From positions 64,210,501 to 64,274,500 of the forward strand of contig JAZBRS010000026.1 in NCBI GenBank assembly GCA_037176725.1: a stretch of DNA of 64,000 nt, written 5' to 3'. Below the pieces are notes generated by a model. It ran no database searches and was not told where the DNA came from. It saw only the letters and a program-made list of their open reading frames with translations. The stretch comes from Posidonia oceanica (lineage: Eukaryota; Streptophyta; Magnoliopsida; Alismatales; Posidoniaceae). The translations under genes were made by a program, and so were the position numbers. This document shows positions 11,201 through 21,745 of the stretch, one piece after another; positions within the stretch are counted from its first letter, which is position 1, and each line of letters begins with the position of its first letter.

Positions 11201-12458
11201 TTTTCTTGAACATTAGGTAATCCGCCTAAACATTAACTGACTAAAAAAACTCAAGACATCACTTTAACTAACCAATTTAAACTTAAAATCAATCCTTAAA
11301 AATTAATCTTTAAAGTTAATCAATCCTTAAAAATTCAATCCATAAAGTTAATCCCTTTAAATTAATCCTTAAAAATCCTTAAAATTAAAATTAATCCTTA
11401 AAATTAAACAACTTTAAAAATTCAACTTTTAAAATCTATCTTTAAAATCCATCTTTAAAGCTCACCTTTAAAATCCATCTTTAAAAATCTATCTCTAAAA
11501 ATTCATCTTTTAAAGTTCTAAAAATTCATCTTTAAACCCCGAACTTCAAAATTTAACTTTAATATCCTAACTTTAAAATTTAACCTCTAAAAATTAAAAA
11601 TCCAACTCTAATCCAACTTAAACCTTTCACTAATCCATTTAGGTAACAAATATACCATTAATTCCTTTATTCTAAATTGACAATACAATTAAAACTTAAC
11701 AGTGGAATCCTTTTACACGTTTAAATCCCAAAGTCAATTCCTCTACATTCAAAATCCAAAAATTAATCTAGATTCCATAAAATCTCTTAAATTTCTAGGA
11801 AAAATTTGCCATAACCTCCCCTATAATTTCAACTAAAAAATTTTCTATTTTCCTGCAAATCAACAATATGCATTCATATTTCCACAAAAAAGACTAAATG
11901 AACATTCAAATCTCCATAAAAAATGGATTTTCATCCACATATCACATTCACATCTAAATTTCCATTTCCCCTTCACATTCACATCAGAAAATTGACATTT
12001 AAAACATAACTTTGAATAATTGAATCCAATAACTGAATTAAAGCCTAAAAATTTAAATCAAATTTCCATGAACTTAAACCAAATTGAATTTTAATCTAAA
12101 TTTCCACAATCAAATTGAATTCACATTCCCATTTACATAAAACCTAAATTTCCATGTGCATTTAAATATCAAATGTCCACAATAAACTGAAATTATAACT
12201 GAATAACTAAAGTAAACATCAAATTTCCATTCCACAATAATTCCACAAACTAAAATCATTCTAAAAATCAACAGAAATTCTCCCAAAACCCACTGTCCCC
12301 TTTCCGGCCGTCCACCGCCGGCCCACCGTCGCCTCACCAAGCCCAGAGGAGGAGGGAGGAAACAGGAGGAGAGGAGGAGGAGAATACCTCCTTCGCCGGC
12401 AGGAATCGCCGTCACTGCCGCCGCCACTCGTGTCTCCCCCGCTGCCTTCACTCGCCAT
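8296..12458 (-). pseudogene. Antisense plant mobile domain (PMD) protein gene carried in E1, nine exons
   Basis: Proposed exons on the minus strand are 12,458-12,388, 11,140-10,918, 10,823-10,172, 10,093-9,926, 9,855-9,388, 9,305-9,180, 9,106-8,994, 8,920-8,705 and 8,613-8,296. Introns begin GT and end AG, and phases join where checked. The first protein segment (MASEGSGGDTSGG) is Ser/Gly-rich. Exon 3 holds the PMD core: RLARMGFGHFLEI, then FRMGEMMITLEDVVRLVGLR. Exons 4-5 continue it (FEYFVYLRPGVPG, VVWRPYSENEH). Exons 6-9 form coiled coils rich in Glu, Arg and Leu. PMD proteins such as Arabidopsis MAIN and MAIL1 act in the nucleus in transposon silencing and genome stability, and PMD is common in plant transposons. 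Five in-frame TAG stops replace Gln or Trp codons, so this copy is dead. The gene runs against E1. Confidence 0.75.
11141..12387 (-). other. Long AT-rich first intron of the E1 PMD gene
   Basis: Extremely A+T-rich sequence dominated by CTTTAAAATCCA-like words. The donor is AAGGAG|GTATTC at 12,388/12,387 and the acceptor is CTATTTCAG at 11,141. Joining AG to G GCT TCT keeps the frame. No other gene is seen in it. Confidence 0.6.
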
Positions 12459-12859
12459 CGAAGAATGAGGAGGAAGGGGAAGTGAAGCACCACATCACCG
12501 CCGCCGCACCGCGTCAGGAAGAACCACCGAAGCGCCGGAGATCGCCGCCGAGCGAAGGAGAGGTGGAAGAAAGGGTTTTGAAGGACTGAAACAGAGGGAG
12601 GGGCAACAGTCTAGTTTTGTTTCTAGACTTGCACCCTGGTCACCACGAGAAGCGGTGCCTCTTTCAGACGCCTTCTCCACAGGCGATTGACCCTTCAGCT
12701 TCTTCGCACGCTGACCTTCCCGCCTCAGTTTGAACCTTCTGAAGAGGCGCGACATTAGACGCCTTAAAAGGAGGCGACTGGGTTGGGCACCACTCTTCGC
12801 GGCGGCTAATTAGGGCAGAGGGTTTCATCCTTTAATTTTCCTCTAAAACACAGACCTAT
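12459..12859 (-). other. Upstream region of the E1 PMD gene
   Basis: GC-rich, CpG-containing sequence immediately upstream of the proposed ATG, probably the 5' UTR and promoter of the antisense gene. No clear TATA box. Short GGCGACT-type words occur at 12,660-12,790. The solo LTR inserted at 12,860 would separate this promoter from anything further upstream. Confidence 0.35.
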
Positions 12860-15800
12860 TGTAGACACTCCATTTTGACAGGCTGAATCAATGGAATCCT
12901 TCTGGTGGCTTCGAAACGTGACTTAGAAAACCCTCACCCAAAAAATCAGAAAAATTAAAAACTTTAGGACCTTGAAGCCAAGCCCAAACTTAACCTAGAA
13001 TCACACTCCTTTCCCAAGCCCAAAAACTCCCCAAAAACCATAGGAAAACTCACCCTTCCCAACTTAGCAAACCTACCAAAAAACCCTCAAATTTTCAAAC
13101 CAAAATCACTCCCCAAAATCCTGGAAAACTTAGGTAAAACTACCCTTTTTCTACACCTCAAAACCCTTCCAAAACCTTCCCAAATCCAAACCCAAACCTT
13201 AGGTCCAACACTAGAGATCCTAGGCCACACACTCTACAAATTTCACCTCTTTCCTAAACCTCTAACCCCTTCATTTCTTCAAATTATCCTTTTCTCTCTC
13301 CTAGATTATTCTTTTCTCTCTCCTCTCTCTCTCCTGATTATCCTCCTTCTTTTCACTCCCTTCTCCCTCTTCTTCTTGCTTGGCTGTGGGCCCACCTTGT
13401 GCATCTATCTTTCCTATATCTTATTTATATTTTTACTTTATTTTTAGCTTATTCCTTGATTTTTTAATATTTACTTTCCTTCCACTCCTCTTTTTCTTCT
13501 TTACTCTTTCATTTCTCCCTTTTCTTCTTCCTCTCCCTTTCCTTTTCCTTTCTCCCACTAAATCTTTAAAAAATCTTTAAAAAACCTTTTAAAACTTTAA
13601 GACAAAAGAAAAACTAATTAAAATCCTAACAAGAAGTAATTAAGAACATAAACAAGCAATTAAAAACAAAAACCTAACTAAATCCAACTAAAAAAGGAAA
13701 CCATGAAGGCAATCTAAAAAAATACAAAACAAACAAAAAGAAAATGCTATAAAATCAAGCAAAAACCAAAGTATAATCAAAACAAACCAAAAGTAAAAAT
13801 CCTATTAAAAATAATCAAAAAAACAAATCTTAAAAAGAAAGTAAACAATTAAAAACTCTAAGACAAATAATTAAGGGAAAACCTAACTTAACAAATCTAA
13901 AAAGAACAATTTAAAAACTTATTTAAAAAGAAAAAAAGAAACAATCAAAAATTTAAAAAACACTCAATTAGAAACTTAACAAGAAGAACTCAACTAAATA
14001 TAAAAAGAATTTAACAAACAAAATCGAATTTAAAAGAAGACTTAAAGAAAACTCTAAAAGATTAAAATCAAAAGCTAAAACTCACCCTAATTAATTTAAA
14101 AAACAATCTTTAAAAGGCCTAATCAAAAATCCCAAAGACTTAACAAGAAACACATAACTAAAAATAATTTTAAAACTCAACAAACATATAAACAAAATCA
14201 GAAAACCATTTAAAGAAAACCTAAACCCTAAAAACTCAATTCAAAACTAAAACTCTTTCTATTCCTAATTAACTAATAAAAAACAATCATTAAAAAACCT
14301 AATTAAAATCCTAGCTTAAACACAACTACTCTAAGAACTTTTTCAAGACTTTTCTATTCTCATTTTTATTTTTATTTTTATTTTTATTTTCAATTTTCTT
14401 CTTCTTCCTCTTCTTCCTTTCTTTTCCTTCCTTTCTTCCTTTCTTTTCTATTTCTTTTTCTTGCTTTTGGCCCGGCCCAGCCGCTGGCCTTCTCCCCCCT
14501 TCTTTCTTTTTTTCTTTTTTTGCGCAACCGGCCCACACCTCTTCCGCCTCCCCTTCTTTCCTTCTTTATTTTCATTTCATTTTTTCCCTCTCTCTCCTTT
14601 TCTTCTCCTCTCTTCTTCCAATCGCCAGCTGCCATGGCCGTTTTTCAAACTCGCCTGACACCCTCCGTCAGCGTTGGCTTCCCGCACCTCACAACCATCC
14701 CTTCCTCCATCAGACCCCCTTCTGTGGCAGCCGACCTAGACCAAGACCAAGCTCCAACGGCCTTCACATGCACCGGCAGACTTGAAAGAGGGAAAGAGAG
14801 TTTTTTTTTCCAACAACAGCCTCAGCATACACCCAGCTCCAGCTCCTGAATGCAACCAAGCCACTACTGCCTCTTGTCACCCAGAAAAAGAGCCATCAGA
14901 GAGTGTGAGAGCCCGGAGCAATCTCCTTCTTCCTCTGTCGAAATTCTGCATTTTTCTCCTCCTCCTTCCTTCTGAAAACTAGACCTGCAAGCCCCTCCAA
15001 ACCGATCCCACATTCATCCCCCAAACTCACCCAACACCCAGCATCCTTCACCACCCCTCCACGGCCAGTAAACCAACCCAAATCCACCCTCATTCATCTG
15101 AAATCCACCGCAGCAACCCAACTCCACCTCCATCTAGAATTCCCGCACCACAGACCACCAAATCTTCCCAAAATCCACCCAGCAACCCACTGAGACACCA
15201 CCTTCCCAAACCATCCAAGCTTTAGCCTTCACCCTCACCACACTTCAAACCCAACACCACAAACAGTTGTCCCTTCCTCCTGTCCAAAAATCCACATACC
15301 TGCAAACTCTTGAACCAGGCCTCTACGACCCAATTTGACCTTCCAGAAACACTCACCCAGCATCTAGAAGCCCACCGGACGCTTCCAATCGGCCTGAGGA
15401 GCAACACAGACCTCCCCCCACCTCCAGCTGTCACCAGTGCACCCAAAGTTGCAATTTCTTCCGCCGGTCATCAGAGCTTCCGTCCGAGCATCCAGCGAGC
15501 TTCGGAGGACCGTGTGGAACAGTTCCAGACGCTCGCGAGCTGCCGGAGACGCCCACACCAGTCAGCCCACCTTCGCCGGCCTCTGCTGAAGTAGCCGACG
15601 TCGGGGGGACGCTCCAGCCATCGAATCAGGTAGCTTTCCTCCCTAGTAGACTAGATTCCTCCCCTGCATGCTTCCCAGCCCCTTAGAATAGGATTCTGCT
15701 TCCCTTCGCGTCGAGTCAACCCCACCGCTGACCTTCCTTCTCCGGCGACGTCCGCACCCAAACCGCCGCTCCGGTTAGCAGAACTTGCTCCTGAACGTCG

Positions 15801-18800
15801 CCTGAGGACCGCACGAGCTCCAGGAGCACAGCCATGCCTCCGGTTTCCCCTGGTGTCACTCCAGCCGTTCGGTCGGCCTCCTCTTGGTTAGTCAAGCTCT
15901 GTCGTCGTCTCCGATCGTCGTCAGGCCACACCATGGCCCTCCGACATAGCTCAGGCCTCCGCACGCCTCCGGAGCACGCCACCCGCCGCCCAGTGCCTCA
16001 CCAGCAGCCCTCCTCCTCTGTCTCCGGTCACTGATAGCTTTGTGCTACAGTGTCCTCCTTTGCCTGCAAATCATTGTGCCTTTATTTCTCCTTAGCATGC
16101 ATTTTTTGCCAAATATTGCATTTTTGCCCTGCTGTTTTCTTTTATTACATTCTGGTCCTGCCTTTGTTTAACAATCATTTAAATTTGAATTTAAATCTTA
16201 TTAAATTGCATGAAAAACTTAAAAAACCAATTAATTGCTTTCCAGTCCTTCCGTTGTGTTTTCCTTTTAGATTTATTTTAGTTCAGGCCCTGTAGTTTTT
16301 TATTTTTTCATATCAGTCCTTTAATTGATAATCTGATTTAATGCTTGTATTTTACCTTAGTAAATTGCATTTTTAAACCCTGTTGTTTTCCCCATTTTCA
16401 CTTTAGTCCTCTGTTCTGTTAACTCATGCAATTATTTTCCAATTTTTCTTACTGCATTGCATCATTTCCCCCATACTTTCTAATTTTTGCATATAGGTCC
16501 TTCATTAATGCACAGCATACATTTAAATGCATATTTTGCTTATAAAATTGCATTTTAGACCCTGCATGTTTTAAAAATTGCACATAGGTCCTCTACATGC
16601 TTATAAAAGTCATTTAAATGCATATTTTGCTTATAAAATTGCATTTTAGACCCTGCATATTTAAAAATTGCATATAGGACCTCTGTTTGCATTCCCAAAC
16701 TATTAAGACCACTGTTTTGCTTACAAAATTGCATTTTAGACCCTGTATATTTCAAAATTGCATGTTAATCCCCCATATGATTTCAAAACTTGTCCTAATG
16801 CATGTTTACTTTGTAAAATTGCATTTTGAACCCTACATTTTGCAAAATTGCACTCAGACCCTCTAGTTTTCAAAAAACCTTGCATAAAAGCCCCTAACTT
16901 TTCAAAATCTTTGCACTTAGACCCCTTTTCTTGCATTTTTGCACACACCTGCCCTAATTAACCTTGCATTTAGTCCATGCATCCTTGCATTAGCACCCTT
17001 GCACACATTTGCACTCTTTTGCATGCATTTAGGGTTAATTTGCACATAATCCCCTGCACTCTTCCTATTTGCACATAGGTCCTCCCCCTTTGCATGTTTT
17101 GCATACATTGCACCCCTTTTTTACTGCACTCAGTCTCCTAGGACACTTTTGAGCACACCTAGCTCCCATTTACATGGGAGGACCTGTTTTGCACACCCCT
17201 AGGACCTCTTTTACACTTAGATCCTTTTTTTTCCCCTGTTCTGGCCCCTCTGCCTTGAAGCTGAGATATCTTCCGATCCGACCGTCAGATCTTCGCAACC
17301 AAGTTACCTAGACGACCCTGGTGGAGTGCTCTTCAGCATGGACCAAGCACTTCTCAGATCAGGCCTCAGATCTCCAAAGTAAGTCCTTCTGAACCCTTGC
17401 TCAGCATTCATTTGCACACCATTTGCATTTCATGCATTGTTTTCACGTCTCGTTTTCCGTGCATGTAGATTAGGACCTCCCCCTTCGTCTAGCAACTCTG
17501 TTCCCCCTCTTCGCGTACTCACAAGTGTTTTGGGTTGAGTTTTCCCTCGGATTCGCTACTGATTGCGGTCTTCTTCCCCCTTTTCCTTGATCCGATTGCA
17601 CAGCGAGCTTTGGGCAGCGTGCGAGACACATCATGGGACGGTTTAGTAGGAAACGATCACAGAATAGTGGCGATCCCTCCACTTGCTTCCTCTCCCCTTT
17701 GTAGGTCTTCACACCTGCATTGTGTGGTTCTTCCGATGTATTGTTCTTACACTCGCACCGCTTATCTCTCCTTTGCATCCGGGCTGGCAGCCCTAACTGC
17801 TCGGTTGACGCCCGTCATGTCGTCTAATCTTCCCCTTTGCTTGTTATACCCCGGCATTGCGTGGCCTTTTTTCGAGGTTTTGCTTCTACTTTTGCATCGC
17901 TTGTTTTTTCGCCTAGATTTGCTTTCGTCTTTGCTTGTCGTACCCCTGCATTGCGTGGCTTCTCCGATGTTTTGCTTTTACATTTGCACCGCTTGTTTTC
18001 TGCCCGGATTTGCTTTCGTCTTTGCTTGTGGTATCCCTGCATTGCGTGGCTTTTCCGATGTTTGTTTCCCTTGCTTCCTGCACCGTTTTGCGCGCCTGCC
18101 TTGTTTCTTGCATCGTTTTGCGCTCATGCTTTGTTTCTTGCGCTGTTTTGTGCGTACGCTCTGTTTTGGCACCGTTTCGCATGCCCATTTTGTTTTCTCG
18201 CACTGTTTTGCGTGCTTGCTCTGTTTTGGCACCTTTTCGCGTGCTCGCTTTGTTTTCACGCACTGTTTTGCGTGCTTGCTCCGTTTTGGCATCGTTTCGA
18301 GTGCCTGCTATGTTTTCTCGCACCGTTTTGCATGCTTGCTCTGTTTTGGCACCGTTTCGTATGCTTGCTTTGTTTTCTCGTACCGTTTTGCGTGCTTGCT
18401 CTGTTTTGGCACCGTTTCGCATGCCCGCTTTGTTTTCTCACACCATTTTGTGTGCTCGCCTTGTTTTGGCGCTGTTTTGCATGCCCGCTTTGCTTTCTTG
18501 CATCGTTTTGCGTGTCGCTCCGTCTTTTGCACCGTTTTACGTGTCGATCTTGTTTTCTTGCACCGTTTCGCGTGCTGCTTCCGTTTCCTGCATCGTTTTG
18601 CGTATTTTACGCTGTTTTCTCTTGCATGTCATCTGCATTGCATGGTTTTACCGTTGTTTTGTTTTATCACCTGCATTTGCATATAGGGCAGTGATGCTTA
18701 CTGCCTGGAGTTCTCACGGACCAGGGTTTCGCCTGGTTCGGAACACAGACAGCGCTGCTGAGCACTTAGATTGTACGTTTAATTCCTTGCATCGCATTCC

Positions 18801-19236
18801 AGCACTTAGAGCACACCCTTGAACATCCACTTAGGCATTCACGGCATTTAGGCATTCAAAGCATGCATTTCCCTTCAAAAGCAAGCGTAAGCCTAGAAAG
18901 ACCCCTTCTCGGGCGTGTCGGGGGTGCCTAACACCTTCCCCGCGCGTAACAGGAGTCCTTACCCTTTCTCTGGTCCGCAATGGCCCTTTTGCCCTCGTCC
19001 TTGGTACGAGATATCCACTTTGCATAGCATTTGCATTGAACTGCATCTTCTTGTGTGGTTTTGCATGTTCTTCATGCATCTCCCTGGTTTTCCTCGTCTC
19101 CCGATTGAATAGACTAGGTGGCGACTCCCCTTTTTTTTTCCTTTATCTTTCCCTCCTCCGTGTCGCTCCATCTGTGAAAACCTCTCTCTCTCGGGCGCTC
19201 TCCTGTCCGAGCCTTGAAGAGAAAGGCACATTCACT
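12860..19236 (+). mobile_element. Solo LTR 1 of an Ogre-like family, TSD CCTAT
   Basis: Starts TGTAGACACTCCATTTTGAC and is flanked by CCTAT at 12,855-12,859 and 19,237-19,241. The last bases read CATTCACT, so the terminal CA seems mutated or the end is ragged. Modules in order are: a start block; oligopyrimidine tracts (13,250-13,560 and 14,330-14,630); a GC-rich block (about 14,640-16,030); degenerate TTGCATTTTAGACCC repeats (16,370-17,140); a conserved block with GACCGTCAGATC (17,270-17,390); 60-bp repeats (18,060-18,650); and a U5-like end with GGTGCCTAACACCTTCCC at 18,920. No PBS, PPT or coding internal region is present, so this is a solo LTR. Its 6.4 kb is extreme but in the range known for Ogre LTRs. 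Confidence 0.75.
18060..18650 (+). repeat. 60-bp tandem repeats (two 30-bp halves) in solo LTR 1
   Basis: About ten units built around TTTTGCGTGCTTGCTCTG and TTTGTTTTCTCGCACCG. Because 30 and 60 are multiples of three, the array leaves long open frames on both strands; these are not genes. The homologous array in solo LTR 2 has a plain 30-bp period. Confidence 0.85.
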
Positions 19237-19355
19237 CCTATACATTAACAAATGACAAAACACAACTTAGAAACTAAAATGTAATTCAACCCAAGCTTGA
19301 ACTTAAAAGCTAAGACATGATTCAACTCAACTTAAAATTAAAATTTAAAACATAA

Positions 19356-20715
19356 TCAGCCATGCATTGCCATGCTCGAGCGGTTGAGCCCAAGCATCTT
19401 CAGGAATTCCCGCCTGTCATCAGCGCATTTCTGAGGAGTGGGGCAGCACCGTGCATACCACTTCACGTACTTCGACTCCTGGGACTCCCGAGCAGTTGCA
19501 GAAAGCCGAGGCGCACTTAGAGACACTTGCCTACCAATATGAACCCAGTGTGCTATGTACTCCAGGATCATCCTCTCATCTCGATCACTGTCTTCCCTGT
19601 GAATGTGGATTGGAGGGGTCAGAACTGCATTGGCCTGGACAACTAGCTCCTGATTCAGTAGACGTGGACAACGATGGATGGGATACAGCACTAATGATGT
19701 GGCACCCACCAGGACAAGCTCAAGGTCACTATGAACTGTGCTCATCACCCGCGCCTTATGAGCTCTAGGCAGCTTTGGGACAAAGTCAAAATCCTGCAGT
19801 GACAAGCATCCAATGCGGAGGACACAGTCATGGAAGCTTAGGCCAGCGAAATCTGTGTCACAACAACAATGAGACATGAACCACTTGTGCAGTAGCAGTG
19901 GAGAGCCAAAGAACTTCCTTGAACGAGAGGCACTGGTGAGCCCCTCCATGGTGTAAGCCAACACAGCAGGAGCCAAGCACAAGTCTGGACGAACAGCCAC
20001 CAACATTGGGAGATCCACATGGTGAAGATCCATCGTGAAATTTGCGTCTGCAAACAAGGCAAGGCCACTGACTGCTACAAACAAGCACTTTCTCAGCTCA
20101 ACCTCAGCAAATTGCCTGGTGCTAAGAACCTCCCACAGGCCTCGAAGAAAGAGTCTCCCCAAGTGCATCAAAGCCTTGCTAGCCTCCTGATCCATTGCTA
20201 AATACCCGCCTATCTTCTTGGAGCCCACTGTCTCCACAGAAATGGCGAAACGAACATCTGCCACTTCAGTAGATTCCACCGCCAACCCAAGCAAAGAGGA
20301 CACCTCCTTGCATGTGATCAACGTCTCCCCACAAGGAAGGTTGAAGGTATTGGAAGAGCCATTCCAGAAAGCCATCAAGGCATGCAACAATGGCCAAGGC
20401 ACAGGCGTGTGAATCAGATCAAGTAGCTTGTCAAAACCACTACACCCGAAGAGATGCTTGTTATCCTCTACTCGATCGATCAAGCCAGCCACCCACGGTA
20501 GAGTATACCGGAAAGAATTGTGGAAGTCTGGGCATCCCGTGAGGTTCACTACGGCTTAAACAAGCAACATTCAAAGACAAAGCCACAAAGAAAAGCATGC
20601 AAAGACAAAGAGGAGAACATACCTGGTCATCCCGGATAGCTTTCATCAAGTGGTTGGGGATATCAACCACCCTCTTCACTTGGAAGGTCGAAGAAGAGAA
20701 GGAAGGAAGCTTCAT
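19356..20715 (-). pseudogene. Second antisense gene of E1, PMD/DUF7745-like, main exon open
   Basis: Exon 1 (20,715-20,623) starts at ATG (MKLPSFSSSTFQVKRVVDIP) and ends CAG|GTATGT. Exon 2 runs from about 20,555 to TGA at 19,356 and has no stop in about 397 codons, unusual among these decayed elements. The core WPLLHALMAFWNGSSNTFNL followed by CGETLITCKEVSSLLGLAVE resembles the start of PMD and DUF7745 transposon-borne proteins. The family match is by eye and not certain. The acceptor in front of the frame reads TTTAA|GCC where TTTAG|GCC would join exon 1 in phase, so a G-to-A change seems to have destroyed it. Function unknown. Confidence 0.55.
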
Positions 20716-21733
20716 GGTCAAGATAAGGGGTTTGCTTATGCAGAATGCTTCTTGAAAAGCAAGGACGGCCGTCTTTTATCTCCCCTTATCAAAAGAATCA
20801 AGGTTTAAAACGATTTCTAAACTAAATAAGCCAGGAGATCACGCGTCGCCCTATCAATCGGCGACTAGCATAGCTGGCCAGTCAAGAGGCGACTAACTCT
20901 TCAGAACAGACCATCTACTACTGCAAAGCTGAGGAGTGAACTCTTGCCTTGAGTTCACGCACCGTCCACTGCAACCACTACAAACACCTGACGACTTATC
21001 GGATTGGCAAATGAAGGGTTCACTCCCTCACCCGGTTCTCCTTGCACGGAACCTCTTTACTTGCCAAATCGAGCTGTGGGACGACGGTCCTTTCTAGAGA
21101 GTGCTGGTCGCACTTGAGGACGGAAAGCACTTGACCACAACGAATTGCATTCATTCATTTTGCATATGTCCATATGGTTTGGGACCAACCGTACCCCGCT
21201 GGCCTAACCTAGTGTATGGACCATTCATTGCATTGCATGTTGACCTTGCATTATCATCGTATGTTTGAATCATGCATCCATGCATTTTCTCATATCATTG
21301 GAAGTGGAGCACGGATGAAGCATTGTTCTTCAAGAGTGTTAGAAACCCTTTAGGCATATGATTCTCCTAGAGCCAACCCAGTTCATACCTATCCTCTTAT
21401 CAATTCCAATCTGAGTGAAGTCTCAAACAAGATGTCACACTCTCTTTTCGATCGTGCTGGAATAATATCCCGTGATTACCTCCTTAGTGCTTGCCCGTTG
21501 GAACACTTCTACATGGTTGACCTGGTCTTGACTTCGGCTACGACACGAGTTCCGAAACTGACTTGACCCCTCCATGCCTGAGTCTCCAATTTGATGGCAT
21601 TTTAAACCCTCTTTTTATCTTTCCTTTGGCTACTTCAGTGGCAAATTGTTTGAGACGGAGCTCCACTTTCAGGAAATGCTCAATAGGACATCGTTCTTGC
21701 CTTGGACCCGAACTTGTTCCAAGATCAACTCCA
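20716..21733 (+). other. E1 3' untranslated region before the polypurine tract
   Basis: No gene seen. It is also the presumed upstream region of the antisense gene ending at 19,356. It contains CGGCGACTAGC-type words at 20,840-20,900. A TTGCATTTTGCAT-type stretch at 21,150-21,290 resembles sequence in the long LTRs. Confidence 0.4.
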
Positions 21734-21745
21734 AGAAGGGGCATC
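21734..21745 (+). promoter_or_regulatory. E1 polypurine tract
   Basis: AAGAAGGGGCATC lies directly in front of the 3' LTR. It is the expected primer for plus-strand DNA synthesis. The same arrangement (purine run, then ATC, then the LTR) is seen in E3. Confidence 0.6.

Noticed and set aside
12495..12755. 86-codon minus-strand frame upstream of the PMD start
   Set aside because: No domain and not joined in phase to the PMD exons; more likely 5' UTR.
17535..18822. Long overlapping open frames of 285-383 codons on both strands rich in Cys, Phe, Leu or Lys, Arg
   Set aside because: They are produced by the 30/60-bp tandem repeats in solo LTR 1; all frames stay open because the period is a multiple of three.
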